DNA from: Amphiura filiformis
Lineage: Eukaryota; Echinodermata; Ophiuroidea; Amphilepidida; Amphiuridae
Direction: 5' to 3'
DNA: 64,000 bases
Assembly (NCBI RefSeq): GCF_039555335.1
Contig: NC_092646.1
Coordinates: 32,432,880-32,496,879 of the forward strand
Shown: in pieces, positions 55,486 to 64,000 of the stretch
Position numbering within the stretch: position 1 is the stretch's first letter
Layout of the letters: the number at the start of each line of letters is the position of its first letter
Program-made: the position numbers and the translations under genes
The notes under the pieces: model-generated
What the model saw: only the letters and a program-made list of their open reading frames with translations
What the model was told of the DNA's origin: nothing
Databases searched by the model: none

Positions 55486-55553
55486 ATGTTTTTATGGGAG
55501 GGGGACTGCAAAGGTGACCTCTCCCCCATGCCCTGGCTCTGCCCTTGCTGCAC

Positions 55554-55680
55554 CTTATAAGTTATATTAAATTGTTGCAAAAGCTCTCTGCTGCAAATAG
55601 CCAAGGAGGCAGGCACATCTCCATTCCTCCAAGCAAGGAAAAACTCTCTCTTTTTATCCTTCACTTTGTAGTTCTGTCAA
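55554..55680 (-). CDS. Doubtful coding exon
   Basis: Between 'aaagtattgacag' and an AAG|GTGCAG donor the minus strand reads NYKVKDKKREFFLAWRNGDV, PASLAICSRELLQQFNITYK. It looks helical and protein-like and lies upstream of the TEX11-like exons on the same strand, but it does not resemble the part of TEX11 expected there, and it abuts a LINE fragment. Confidence 0.25.
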
Positions 55681-55868
55681 TACTTTATCATGTTCAGACA
55701 CATTTTATACTGAAAACTTTGAATAAAGATCTCCAAAATTTGAACAAATACATGCATGGAAACATTTTTGGATCTCCATTCTTTCAGGGCATATGGGGTG
55801 GGCTTGCTTTTTTTTTCAGGTTGACACACACCATTGTTGCCTTAAAATAAACTAGTTTGTCATAACAT

Positions 55869-56046
55869 TGGGTTATTCCAGTTGAAATCCATACACCCTG
55901 TGAAAGACATGACCTTAATCCACACAGAGAGAATTTCAAATGGGTTTACCTGAATGGGTGTCTCCATTTGAAATCTACACCCCTTGTGTGGACGATTAAG
56001 GTTATGTATTATACAGGGGGTGTATGGATTTCAACTGGAATAGCCC
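55869..56046. mobile_element. Palindromic MITE, fullest copy (178 bp)
   Basis: GGGTTATTCCAGTTGAAATC at the left pairs with GATTTCAACTGGAATAGCCC at the right. ATT lies outside both ends. Internal 'gacatgaccttaat' / 'attaaggttatg' blocks pair too. Fragments at 16612-16748 and 44195-44245. Confidence 0.8.
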
Positions 56047-56403
56047 ATTTATGTTGTACACTTGGCCTTGTTCCTGTATCCTCTAATAACATAAATGTCT
56101 ATTTGATATACATGTGTACATCCTATTGAAACAGATTTCCGATACCCATGTCAATTATATTATATGCCTATGTGTCATTTTTAGCATTTTGTTGTTACAA
56201 AGTCCAATATAAGTCAATTAACTTTTAGAAATTCAAATAAAGTTTACCCTTTCAACATGAGTCACCTTTGTGAGATAAACAACAAACAAAACAAAACAAA
56301 CAAAATACATATGCAGTAAGTTTTTAATTTTTCTGTGATCGGGGTGCGCACTTGTGATTGGCTGTCGTGTAGAAGTGGCGAGGTCCCTACTTGCCGATGA
56401 ACA

Positions 56404-56462
56404 ATGGGTCAACTGTTGTGCTGTCAATCAACGGTCTTGACAACACAACGGTTGACCCATTG
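56404..56462. repeat. Hairpin, 59 bp
   Basis: AATGGGTCAAC..TTGTG pairs with CACAAC..GTTGACCCATT. Confidence 0.75.
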
Positions 56463-56495
56463 GGCTGTTCCAGATAATAATCATGTCCCCCCCTA

Positions 56496-56979
56496 TACGC
56501 CGTAGAAGTGACGTAGTTAATCGGATTAACTACCATAGCAATAGATGAATACAATTTTGACTATACCGCCCTGCACTACAACGTTCACGCGATACCGATG
56601 CATTGAACCATCGATGTCAAAGAAAGGCTAATCACTTGCACCTGTAAGAAAAGTATCTTTGAAAAGAGCGGTATTGTATTCAATCTATGTTTGCTGACAT
56701 ACCAGGGATGTAAGTAAGCCTGAAGAAAAATACGGAAAATTTGGAAAAAAGCGCGGAAATTCGGGCTAAAAAGCCCCAAAACAGGCTGAAAATAAAAGAA
56801 ATTGCATAAATCTGGACTACAAAAAATACGGAATTCTGTAAAAATACAGAAAACTTACATCCCTGACATACACAGGTGATTAGTGCAATCTGCTTGTAGT
56901 GCAGGGCGGTCTATGCAAAAATTGTATTCATCTATTGCTATGGTAGTTAATCCGATTATGACGTCACTTCTACGGCGTA
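56496..56979. mobile_element. TA-flanked element with about 90-bp TIRs, hosting another MITE
   Basis: TACGCCGTAGAAGTGACGT at the left pairs with ACGTCACTTCTACGGCGTA at the right; the arms extend through 'ttaatcggattaactaccat' and 'attgtattcatctattgc'. TA outside both ends suggests a mariner-like mobiliser. The 163-bp MITE at 56703-56865 is nested within. Confidence 0.8.
56703..56865. mobile_element. 163-bp MITE with 6-bp target duplication, copy 2
   Basis: Ends CAGGGATGTAAGT and ACTTACATCCCTG (near), flanked by ACATAC at 56697-56702 and 56866-56871. The interior is shared with 18893-19049. Confidence 0.8.
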
Positions 56980-57309
56980 TAGAGGGCACTGGAATTCCAT
57001 GCTCTTTTTGTATGTATTCTGGTCTGGAGTTCCAGACTTTTTTCACCCAAATTCCTTCACATCATATAATCCAAACCTATAGAGGGCATCGGAATTCCAG
57101 GCTTTTTCCCCCAAATGCGTCGGAATTGTTCGTTGGCAAGTAGAAGCAGTGTGATTGTTAATCACTTCTGTGTTAACGCTTGTGTACGTGATATGTACAG
57201 CCCAGATCACAGAAGAAGTAAACAAGGCGGTTCTCGAACCACGAGTCTCGCCTGCTTTCGCAACCACCTGCCTTTGTGATTACTTTTGGTAGAGGTAAAT
57301 GAATTTGGC

Positions 57310-58075
57310 GGTTATTGGCTAGGCACGATTATCTGGCTGATGGTGACTGTGCCCATCAAGTTTCATGCCCATGCAACAGTTTTTACTAATTTGACCCCTG
57401 GTGACCCTGAAATGACCTTCCAAAACTTTGGCTCTAAATGTTGACTGTATCCACTAAGTTTCATACCCACACCACAGTTTTTACTAATTTGACCTCAGAT
57501 GACCCCTGGTGGCCTCGAAATGATCTTCCAAAAATTTGGCTTTAAATGTTGACTGTACCCACCAAGTTTCATGTCCATCGACAGTTTTTACTAATTTGAC
57601 CTCAGATGACCCCTGGTGACCTCGAAATGACCTTCCAAAAATTTGGCTTTAAATGTTGACTGTACCCACCAAGTTTCATGCACATCCGATAGTTTTTACT
57701 AATTTGACCTCAGATGACCCCTGGTGACCCCAAAATGACCTTCCAAAAATTTAGCTTTAAATGTTGACTGTACCCACCAAGTTTCATGCCCATCCGACAG
57801 TTTTTACTAATTTGACCTCAGATGACCCCTGGTGACCCCGAAATGACCTTCCAAAAATTTGGCTTTAAATGTTGACTGTACCCACCAAGTTTCATGCCCA
57901 TCCGACAGTTTTTACTAATTTGACCTCAGATGACCCCTGGTGACCTTGAAATGACCTTCAAAAAATTTGGCTTGAAATGTTGACTGTACCTACCAAGTTT
58001 CATGCCCATAAGACAGTTTTTACTAATTTGACCTCAGATGACCTCTAGAGGTCCTCAGTGACCTTGACCCACTAA
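57310..58075 (+). repeat. 108-bp minisatellite, about seven units
   Basis: 'accaagtttcatgcccatcc' starts at about 57358, 57456, 57564, 57671, 57779, 57887 and 57995. Each unit also has 'tttttactaatttgacctca' and 'gaccttccaaaaatttggct'. The 108-bp period is divisible by three, but stops interrupt the frames checked. Confidence 0.9.
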
Positions 58076-58129
58076 CCAATACAAACCGGTTTTGTCTCGG
58101 GTCAAGATGCACCCACCCACCAAGTATGA

Positions 58130-58222
58130 GGGCACGGTGGCTCAGTGGTTACGGCCTTGGACTCATAATCTGAGAGCTTGCTTTACGTGCGTGGGTTCGA
58201 GTCCCTGTCACGCCACCGTGTT
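58130..58222 (+). promoter_or_regulatory. Internal Pol III promoter (A and B boxes) of the SINE
   Basis: The A box near 58137-58153 and the B box near 58192-58203 are spaced as in a tRNA gene. Mismatches in the acceptor stem argue against a functional tRNA. Confidence 0.65.
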
Positions 58223-58450
58223 GCGCCCTTGGGCAAGGCGCTTTGTCTCGCTTGCTTCACCCCACCCAGGTGCAATGGGAAGCTGTTAGGGGTAGTCACA
58301 GTCGTTGTACTGATGAACCCTGCGCCATTTGTAGGCAGCAAACGTTAAACGTGGTTCCGACATATTCTAATAACGGCGGAATAAATGTAAAGCGCTTTGA
58401 GGCTGTTTACGGCATAAAGCGCTATATAAATATCTACATTTATTTATTTT
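58131..58450 (+). mobile_element. tRNA-derived SINE
   Basis: The head 58131-58222 is tRNA-like: A box TGGCTCAGTGGTTACGG, a CAT anticodon-like loop (GACTCATAATCTGAG, tRNA-Met-like), B box GGGTTCGAGTCC. The body has 'gcgcccttgggcaaggcgct' and 'caatgggaagctgttagggg'. The tail is 'aaagcgctttgaggctgttt' + 'cataaagcgctatataaat' and an ATTTATTT run. A truncated inverse copy is at 41016-41200. RNA polymerase III would read the internal boxes. Confidence 0.85.
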
Positions 58451-58754
58451 TAAGTTTGAGAAACGTGCGACTCCTAGTCTCCGAGAAAATAGGCGAAAAC
58501 CAAAACTTTAATCAAATTTGTCACACATGCACACACCCCCACACACACACATACATACGTAAAAGTGATTATATAGTCTCCTGCCTTATCAGGCGAGACA
58601 AAAATTAACTTTTAGATAAGATAGGCAATAGCCATAGCACCATTAGGCGAACATTTACGGTATGATGTCACTGTCCTCGGATCGAACCTGACAGTTGCAT
58701 ATCCACACGCTTTGTGCGTAACGCACGTATCTATTATCCATGGTTAGTATCTCA

Positions 58755-58960
58755 TTAGGTTCATAAGCATGCTCATCTATCAGGACAGTTCCATAAGCAT
58801 AATATGTTTGTACATTGACATAATGACCTTTGAATATGTTGGGTACAAAAACTCATGTTCCATAACTTATAGGTCAAAATGTGTGCTTTGCTTGTTTACT
58901 GGAGGTCACTGAGCTTTGCCATTAGGCATGAGATCATTATTGATTATGCCAAAGATCTGT
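58755..58960 (+). mobile_element. Arm of the 9762-10136 foldback family
   Basis: 'gctcatctatcagg', 'aatgacctttgaatatgttg', 'gggtacaaaaactcat', 'ataggtcaaaatg' follow the same order as in 9748-9890. The opposite arm is absent. Confidence 0.7.
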
Positions 58961-59165
58961 CAAGACAATAGTCTGCAAATCAAGCAGAAAATATACATTC
59001 CCAAATGAGCATCAGAAAAAACAAAATGAAGAATATTACTCATTTCATAAGGGAAAACTAAATAAATACAGATAGTTTTGTAAATTGTACCTTATGGATC
59101 TTATCTCCCTAACAGTAGGAATCATTATGACTGTAGCCTATATTTTTTTATTTAAGGCTGAACCC

Positions 59166-60213
59166 AGGCCAAAGAAAGTTGATTTTAAGTTTACTGTCAC
59201 AAAGACAGGTGGAAGTTTTCTTAAATTTGTGTTAAATTGTCACTTATTTTGAATAAAAATTCAATTTTCCTGAAAAAGGTGAATTCAAAATAGGAATATA
59301 TGTGCCACAAACAAATCTTCTGATGTGAGCTTTACCATTTTCATTTAGTATAGGGTTATTGTATATTACATAAAAAATAATAATGAAACTGGTATCATTC
59401 CCTTGTCTCATGTTTCAAACAGTGCCATAAATCAGTCTTTTAAGACTGAGAATTTTTTTTTTAAACTCGCGCATCAATCAGCCTTAAAAACTCGAACGAG
59501 GGCCTCAGTAGATGTTACAATATGGCCAATAAGGGGACAATAATAAATCTATCTATCTATAAAAATGAGAAGGGGGCATTTGGTCCAAATTATCAAAGAA
59601 TAGCTGGAAAGAGCAAACAATGGCTCATTTGTCAAATAGTGGGGCGATGTCCCCCAATGGCAGCCCTCCCTCCTGCCCCCAGGATTGGCACTCATGGTTT
59701 CAAAATGAAACCTTTAAGGGAGGATTAGTGGCAGAAATGTGCCCAATCCAAATGGGCTATTCCAGAAAATAAATGCACACTCCCTATAGAGGAGTAAATT
59801 TTCAATAAAAGAAATGTCTGGATTTCCAGGTGTGCTCCCTGAAAACAACTGGAATTCCAGTTGCCAATGTTACTGAAAAAAGCCTGGAAATACAATAAAA
59901 TGAATAAAAAATCACGGAATTTTCAGAAATGAGCTCTCAAATTGAGGATTTCTGATTTTGTGCAATTTTTATGCTGGATATTTTCGCCTATGGGCACATT
60001 ATAAGTATGGATTTCCAACACTTACGACCGGACAAAAAGTCCGGAAATCCGAACTCCTCTATAGGGGTGTGCATCTATTTCCTGGAATAGCACAATATAG
60101 GCTGCTTTTTCAAGCTTAGTTAAACCCAGGGCTTGGGCATTGGCATACAGATGTCATCCTTTAATAACCCAAGCTAATGTGATTAGAAACTCAAAATCAA
60201 CTTTGCATGGCCT
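59166..60213. mobile_element. 1.05-kb TIR element hosting a MITE
   Basis: 'aggccaaagaaagttgatttt' type left end (59166) pairs with 'aaaatcaactttgcatggcct' at 60193-60213. Related ends occur on 51290-53027. No ORF of note. Confidence 0.55.
59756..60091. mobile_element. 336-bp MITE with about 40-bp TIRs
   Basis: GCTATTCCAGAAAATAAATG at the left pairs with CATCTATTTCCTGGAATAGC at the right, continuing through 'cctatagaggag' / 'ctcctctatagg'. Inner 'ggatttcc' / 'ggaaatcc' pairs. Confidence 0.8.
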
Positions 60214-61090
60214 AAAATTTGTCACTGCAATGACTATATTGATGGTATGGATTTGGGTTGCAAGGGTGGAACCCAAACTTTGAGAAATACCCCCAGGGCT
60301 ATGGGGGTTGCATTGGGCTGTCATAGCTGCTGCACCTAAATAGAGTCATTTGCGTTGTGTTCCTTTATTTTTCATACTAATACATGTGTGTGACTAATAA
60401 TATTTTAGTATAATTTTGACAGGTAACTATATTTCTGGCTGCTACTGATCTTGATGACCTATTACTTTGTACCCCCAGACTAGGACTGTACCGCTGACTT
60501 TTATTGCCTTTCACAATAGTGGAATATTTACAAGAAGTTATTGTGTAAAACTGATCAAAAGCATGCCCGTAGCAAGCAGAATGGTTAGGGAGGCCATGGC
60601 GGCCCCACTTTTTAAGAAATTTGTTTTTCTTTACAGCGTATTTACATTTTGATGGCTGCCCCAAAGTTGTCAAGCTTGCTACAGTCAGGCATGGATGGGG
60701 TGCAGTGCCCGCCCCCAAGAAAAAAGGAAAGAAGAGAAGAGAAAGAGAGCAAAAGAGAAAAGGTTAAATTACACATAGTAGGTCCATGCCAGGGGGGCGC
60801 TCCCACTTTGGAGGTGACGCTGTTAAGACCCCCTTTTCAGTGTTGCTGTCCCCCAAACACCCCGTATTTGTTTATGAACACATGCTCTGTCACCTGGAGA
60901 CCTCTTATTTTTCCATTTGATCTGTCACACAAAGACCCTTATTTTTCAATTGAAGAGCAACTTTCATTTCACTGATTTTGTTACTTATTCAAAAAAAAAA
61001 AAAGGAAGAAATTTGAAGCCATTTAGGACTAAAAATTCAATATTCGAGGTTTCTATGGAATCAGGTTAATATCTTTGCATCGGTAATATG
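60214..61090. other. No gene recognised
   Basis: Ordinary sequence with an A/G-rich run at 60715-60765. Open frames here lack splice borders. Confidence 0.4.
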
Positions 61091-61095
61091 TCAGT

Positions 61096-61193
61096 CATTG
61101 TGAAAAATCTAAATACTTTGCGTTGGACCTCGGAATATCGGGGTGTTGGGATATTCCTGGTTCCAAAGGCAAAATATTTAGATTTTTCACAAT
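61096..61193. repeat. 98-bp hairpin MITE
   Basis: CATTGTGAAAAATCTAAATA pairs with TATTTAGATTTTTCACAATG, and 'ctttgcgttgga' / 'tccaaaggc' plus 'ggaatatc' / 'gatattcc' continue the stem. Confidence 0.85.
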
Positions 61194-61705
61194 GCCCTCC
61201 AAATAACCCATGCACAGTTATTAACCTCCAAGTCTATCATCATGATCATAGTCATGCGATCATGATGCTTCAGTGCAAAACCATAACCATGAAAACACAT
61301 TTGTATAAAAAAATGTTATGATAAAAACATATTTAACCCATATTCTTCCCACAGGGAAATAGCCCAATTTGTTTCAGCAATTAATGTTAATTTTACATTT
61401 CTTGATAACACTACATTCATTTGGTAAACTTAGTTGAACTCACACAGAATAGCACCCAAATGAAGCGTATCATTACAATGCAAATCAATGCAAGATGTTA
61501 CATCAAATTTCTTTAAAAAAAAATTAATAAAAGTCACTTAAGCATAAATTATTAATTCTACAAAAGTAACCTATATTTTCAAGTTTTACAAAAAAACATG
61601 CTAAGGAGAAAAACATGATTGAAAAGCACTTGACTTTAATAGCTATACATCTCTCATGGAATCTTTAATGCATTTACCAGCATTAACAAATTACTACTGG
61701 CACCT

Positions 61706-61839
61706 TCAGTGCACACATGGGTTCGCATGGGTGACCATACCCCGCTTGGTTGCTTTTTGAGGGCTTTGCAGGTCAGAAATGGAGTCAGATGATGTTGTAA
61801 CTTGCTTGTGATTATCATAGCATGTTGTCAATTTTGAGA
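61706..61839 (-). CDS. Doubtful minus-strand exon
   Basis: A strong acceptor ('gtctgttttcacttcag') precedes a frame SKLTTCYDNHKQVTTSSDSI, SDLQSPQKATKRGM.. to a stop. A donor-like GG|GTATGG lies within. It is on the TEX11-like strand but shows no family match. Confidence 0.2.
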
Positions 61840-61901
61840 CTGAAGTGAAAACAGACGCCTCATTTTATAATGACTCACCAAGTGGCAGCATCTTATTTTT
61901 T

Positions 61902-61919
61902 TTTTTTTTTTTTTGTATA
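61902..61919 (+). repeat. T homopolymer
   Basis: About 18 T residues. Confidence 0.85.
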
Positions 61920-61985
61920 GGAGAAGTCAATTTCAAGGGGTGCCTCTAACTTGACATACCATAGATGGGTTAACTGGGATGGGTA

Positions 61986-62963
61986 GGGGAGATTGGGGTT
62001 AATTGGAACGCGGGGTAAGTTGAAACATTGTATTTTTTTCTGACACAAAAAAATAATTTGGTAAAATACTGGCACCTAGTAATAGGTATTAGTAAGGGTC
62101 ATCCACCAAATTAGCAACAGCACTGATGCCCCACCAGTGTTGGCTTGGGAAAGGAATATCTGTTTTTTGACTTACTGACTAATTTTGATACCCCTCAGAA
62201 AAGATGCGTTATCTCCATGTTGTTTGAAGATTCAGGGGATTATTTTTTGAGTATCATAAGCACTAGTAGTAAGTTCCAGAATAATGGTAAATAAAAGTTT
62301 TATTGTATTTCTTATTTTGTGTAATGAACTTTGAAATGTAAAAATATGCATCGGGGTTAGTTGAAACTTTTGAGATGGGGTTAGTTGACACGTGAAAATC
62401 GCATAGAAAAATATGGTTAAAAATTTGACTTTAAAAAAATGTGTAACATGTTTACCATTTCTTCAATATTGCTTTAACATGGTTAAAAAGCAATAATACA
62501 AGCAAAAAGTGCACACAGAAAGTACATTTTATAATATTTTAGGCTTCTCATATTTTGGTCCATGGTGACACTCGTCACCTTGTGTCCAAAGTATTGACCC
62601 GCACTCCCACATATTTATTTATTCATTTTTTCACACTGATTGTATGTTAAAGGGTGCCTTCAAGGGAAGTATAACCCTAACAACACAATAATAATTATTT
62701 TGACATTTTTACAAGCCGTGTTTCAACTAACCACACCCTATGTTTCAACTTACCCCAGGGGTGGGGTTAGTTGAAACACTTTTTTTCAAATTTTCAAATT
62801 GGATTATATGAATAATCATAAGCAGGTCCAATAAAGTTTAAGGTTGTATTTGTAGCATGTATGTATATGTTTATACTGATGTGGTTAGTGTTTCTTGAAA
62901 GTAATCGGTTTGCGTTAAAAAGACGATTTTGTGAAAAATGTTTCAAATAACCCCAATCTCCCC
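61986..62963. mobile_element. TA-flanked TIR element, 978 bp, with GGGGTTAGTTGAAAC repeats
   Basis: GGGGAGATTGGGGTTA at the left pairs with TAACCCCAATCTCCCC at the right, with TA just outside both. 'ggggttagttgaaac' and its complement recur at about 61993, 62352, 62378, 62719, 62740 and 62763. No transposase frame found. Confidence 0.75.
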
Positions 62964-63254
62964 TATATATGGTACTCACTAATGTGCAATCACCTAGCTA
63001 TAGATATCACAGTATCAAAGTGCAGCCCTGTAACCAGGATTTATTGGGGGGGGGGGGCTGAATTTAGCAGAGCAACCCATTGTTTGCTACAAGTCAAAGA
63101 AAGTTCACAAAAATCTTGTTATATACATCTTGCAGATTTGTATTAAAGTCTGTATTAAAGTTTGGAAATTGACAAATAGAGGACTATCTAGTAAGTTGAC
63201 TATTTTTTTAAAATTAAAAGCTCTTGCCATAGTTTGGTGCTGTAAAATTAGCCC

Positions 63255-63452
63255 AATTGACCTTTTCGGTAAATCCCATAACCCTTTGCGAGCACACCTG
63301 AGAACTCGTCATTTTACGTCACATCGACTTGCAATGCGCAGTAACGATGTTCGATAAACGATGTGCGCATCGGCGCAGAGTGGCGTGACGCAAAATGACG
63401 AGTTCTTAGGTGTACTCGCAAAGGGTTATGGGATTTACCGAAAAGGTCAATT
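63255..63452. mobile_element. 198-bp palindromic MITE
   Basis: AATTGACCTTTTCGGTAAAT at the left pairs with ATTTACCGAAAAGGTCAATT at the right; the stem continues through 'cataaccctttgcgag' and 'gaactcgtcattttacgtcac'. Confidence 0.85.
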
Positions 63453-64000
63453 ACTTGGCACTGGATATTTGACATGTGATCAATCAAAGCATACTTCCGA
63501 GGTCTAGCAAAAAAAAAATTAACCAACATTTTATACAGTGTAGTAGGATGAAGTTATGAGGAGGCTTTACATCTTGTCAATGTCATGGCTATAAAATTGA
63601 ATGCTAATAATAGGCATAATCAGGAGAAATGCAACACTAGTCGTGTTCAGACGGTGCCTTATCATCGATGGTTACTAATCATCGATGGTAACTTTTAATC
63701 CCTTAATCAACGACAAGCGTCCACACGGCGGCTAACCTTCGACAATTGCAATATTTATCAACAAGCCAGCACCTTGCTCGTTGATAAAAAACCGGAAGTG
63801 GACCGTATAATTCGGGAAAATATTAAATGAAACATGATGTTCTACGATGTTGAATTAAATTTCGTTGGCATGGTTGGTGAAAATTCATAGGCCTAATCAT
63901 GTACTGCTAATAAAAAAATGGTAGAAAAATATTCATGATGAATATACATAATTTATTTCATGCTAAATATTTAACGTGATTTATTTAGCCATGAAATAAA
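63453..64000. other. No gene recognised at the window end
   Basis: 'gttcagacggtgcc' and 'catcgatggttac' words at 63640-63700 resemble the end of another repeat that would continue outside the window. Confidence 0.35.

Noticed and set aside
57195..57270. tRNA-like GGTTCGAGAACC on the minus strand
   Set aside because: Only a B-box-like word; the spacing to any A-box-like word is too short.
58131..58222. Functional tRNA-Met gene
   Set aside because: A and B boxes fit, but the acceptor stem and variable region do not, and a SINE body and tail follow.
61984..62965. Gene between the GGGGTTAGTTGAAAC repeats
   Set aside because: No frame of useful length or family; repeat composition explains the interval.

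Overview
This 64 kb window is AT-rich, intron- and transposon-dominated DNA from an animal genome. There is no bacterial-style gene density. Coding signal survives only as short exons with GT/AG borders, scattered among many non-autonomous DNA transposons, LINE remnants, a tRNA-derived SINE, minisatellites and microsatellites. The frequent 'taggccta' words, the sea-urchin TU-like foldback structure and the repeat style suggest a marine invertebrate deuterostome, most likely an echinoderm. That placement is inference.

Genes. The clearest gene is the 3' end of a TEX11/SPO22/ZIP4-like meiosis gene on the minus strand. Three phase-compatible exons (53451-53521, 45163-45256, 28286-28357) join into a 78-residue C-terminus ending in a stop. 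They are separated by introns of about 8.2 kb and 16.8 kb that are full of mobile elements. About 650 bp downstream of its stop, also on the minus strand, lies a possible first coding exon (27574-27639) of a second gene. Further minus-strand candidate exons follow at 25591-25723, 21186-21251 and 18678-18778. I do not recognise this product, and the exons may belong to one or more genes.

Layout. 1-5.6 kb: a 5'-truncated non-LTR retrotransposon (minus) with an open reverse transcriptase frame; its 3' UTR is split by a 3.3 kb transposon with 64-bp TIRs and an 8-bp target duplication. 6-12 kb: MITEs and foldbacks, including a 639-bp palindrome flanked by TTAA. 12.5-14.2 kb: a foldback element whose arms are 20-bp minisatellites. 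14.2-17.1 kb: more TIR elements and a dead LINE C-terminus. 18-28 kb: candidate exons of the unknown gene among MITEs and tandem duplications. 28-53 kb: the TEX11-like introns, with satellites, a second TTAA palindrome, MITEs and a LINE tail. 53-64 kb: a second LINE tail, nested TA-flanked MITEs, a 108-bp minisatellite, a tRNA-derived SINE and further TIR elements. No rRNA, CRISPR array, or intact transposase was found. Nested insertions let several events be ordered in time from target duplications alone.
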